Source of the DNA: CAYQLK01 sp964418515
GTDB lineage: Bacteria > Patescibacteriota > Microgenomatia > CAYQLK01
DNA: 6,535 bases
Reading direction: 5' to 3'
NCBI GenBank assembly: GCA_964418515.1
Contig: CAYQLK010000028.1
Span: forward strand, 1 to 6,535
Within the stretch, counting starts at the first letter, position 1; the number at the start of each line of letters is the position of its first letter. Positions 6,184 through 6,535 of the stretch are shown here, piece by piece. The translations under genes were made by a program, and so were the position numbers. The notes beneath the pieces are model-generated. The model made no database searches, was not told the origin of the DNA, and was given only the letters and a program-made list of their open reading frames with translations.

Positions 6184-6421
6184 CGCCCACGAGCTCTTCC
6201 TTTTGCTTTCTGGTTAATTTTTTAATAACTAACTCTCGCTTTAAGGAATCACTTAAACTTATACACTCTTCCTTATATATAAGCTCAACAGGTCTTCTGA
6301 TTTTTGTGTAGTGGGCGCCGCTTTTTGAGTGATTGTGATTATTTAACCTTCGATCTAAATCGTTTGTTCTGCCTGTGTAATATGTCCCGTCGGCGCACTT
6401 AACTATATAAACGTAATACAT
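6164..6421 (-). CDS. GIY-YIG domain protein, YhbQ/UPF0213-like (85 aa)
   Basis: This is a small stand-alone GIY-YIG nuclease-fold protein of nearly the usual length for the YhbQ/UPF0213 group. Conserved features are YVYIV (3-7) for the GIY strand, YYTGRT (14-19) for the YIG strand, the DLDRRLNNH helix (21-29) with the catalytic-type Arg25 and His29, AHYT (36-39), RRPVELIY (42-49), and SLKRELVIKKLTRKQKEELV (59-78) with the metal-binding-type Glu63. All the key positions are kept, so nuclease activity is plausible. The family is linked to DNA maintenance but its cellular substrate is poorly defined. A TAG codon directly precedes ATG and fixes the start, without a Shine-Dalgarno. It follows the partial gene at 6446 by 24 bases on the same strand, so the two are probably co-transcribed. 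Its end overlaps the convergent gene's end by 20 bases. Such genes are common housekeeping items, so no mobile element is implied. Confidence 0.93.
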   Translation of the reverse strand: MYYVYIVKCADGTYYTGRTNDLDRRLNNHNHSKSGAHYTKIRRPVELIYKEECISLSDSLKRELVIKKLTRKQKEELVGAKRISL

Positions 6422-6445
6422 CTAGACTATCAACTTCAACTCAGA

Positions 6446-6535
6446 CTACTTCTTTTTATTACCCGTTTCGATAGGTCTAATGAATTTAAGGTATCCAAGT
6501 ACCAGTGACACAGTCAGACCAACCGAAACGACCAA
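6446..6535 (-). CDS. C-terminal tail of a membrane protein (N-terminus off window)
   Basis: Reading leftward from the right edge, one frame is open for 29 codons to a TAG. The peptide is a hydrophobic helix, LVVSVGLTVSLVLGYLKF, followed by a short polar basic tail IRPIETGNKKK. This is what the last membrane segment and cytoplasmic tail of an integral membrane protein look like, and the composition argues against a chance frame. The family cannot be named from 29 residues. It sits 24 bases upstream of the GIY-YIG start on the same strand, consistent with an operon. Confidence 0.6.
   Translation of the reverse strand: MVVSVGLTVSLVLGYLKFIRPIETGNKKK

Noticed and set aside
6164..6421. GIY-YIG gene as a homing endonuclease or mobile element
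   Set aside because: It is a short stand-alone YhbQ-like protein with no intron, intein, repeats or target duplication around it.
1018..6421. Alternative genetic code (TGA read as Gly)
   Set aside because: All genes are intact under the standard code with no in-frame TGA. TGA is also not used as a stop in the visible genes (four TAA, three TAG), but seven genes are too few to conclude anything.
1..6535. Defence system, CRISPR array, toxin-antitoxin pair or biosynthetic cluster
   Set aside because: No repeats with spacers, transposase, methylase, toxin-like pair or cluster enzymes are visible; the gene content is housekeeping and envelope proteins.

Overview
This is a compact, AT-rich bacterial stretch. 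It carries seven protein-coding genes, two of them cut by the window edges, and no RNA gene, insertion sequence or CRISPR array that I can see. Very short intergenic gaps, genes that touch or overlap, SPTPTP linkers after a single N-terminal membrane anchor, shortened housekeeping enzymes and no Shine-Dalgarno motif at any start together suggest a small-genome candidate-phylum bacterium (Patescibacteria/CPR, perhaps Microgenomates). That assignment is an inference from style, not from a marker gene. A run of exactly 100 N's at 4567-4666 shows that this is a scaffold with an unsized assembly gap.

Layout. A membrane-anchored extracytoplasmic protein runs leftward off the window (932 to 1). Across an 85-base divergent intergenic region lies gltX (glutamyl-tRNA synthetase), joined by a TAATG overlap to a membrane-anchored alpha/beta hydrolase. 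Tail to tail with the hydrolase, two bases away, is a dihydrouridine synthase (dus) on the minus strand. The 165-base region between dus and the next rightward gene holds credible divergent promoters and a small dyad. Next is a KefB-type cation:proton antiporter with a TrkA-N domain, interrupted by the N run, followed by a small membrane-anchored protein with a PsbP-like layout that may be read from a leaderless transcript. A small GIY-YIG protein on the minus strand overlaps the end of that gene by 20 bases. It lies 24 bases downstream of the tail of another minus-strand membrane protein that enters from the right edge.

Functionally the region mixes translation and tRNA maintenance (gltX, dus), ion homeostasis (the antiporter) and envelope-anchored proteins of unknown substrate. 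The genes do not form one recognisable pathway, and I found no sign of a defence island, mobile element or biosynthetic cluster. The points most worth a second look are architectural: a glutamyl-tRNA synthetase without the usual zinc-binding insertion, a Dus with an internal insertion, an altered nucleotide-binding glycine motif in the antiporter, and the promoter and start-site organisation.
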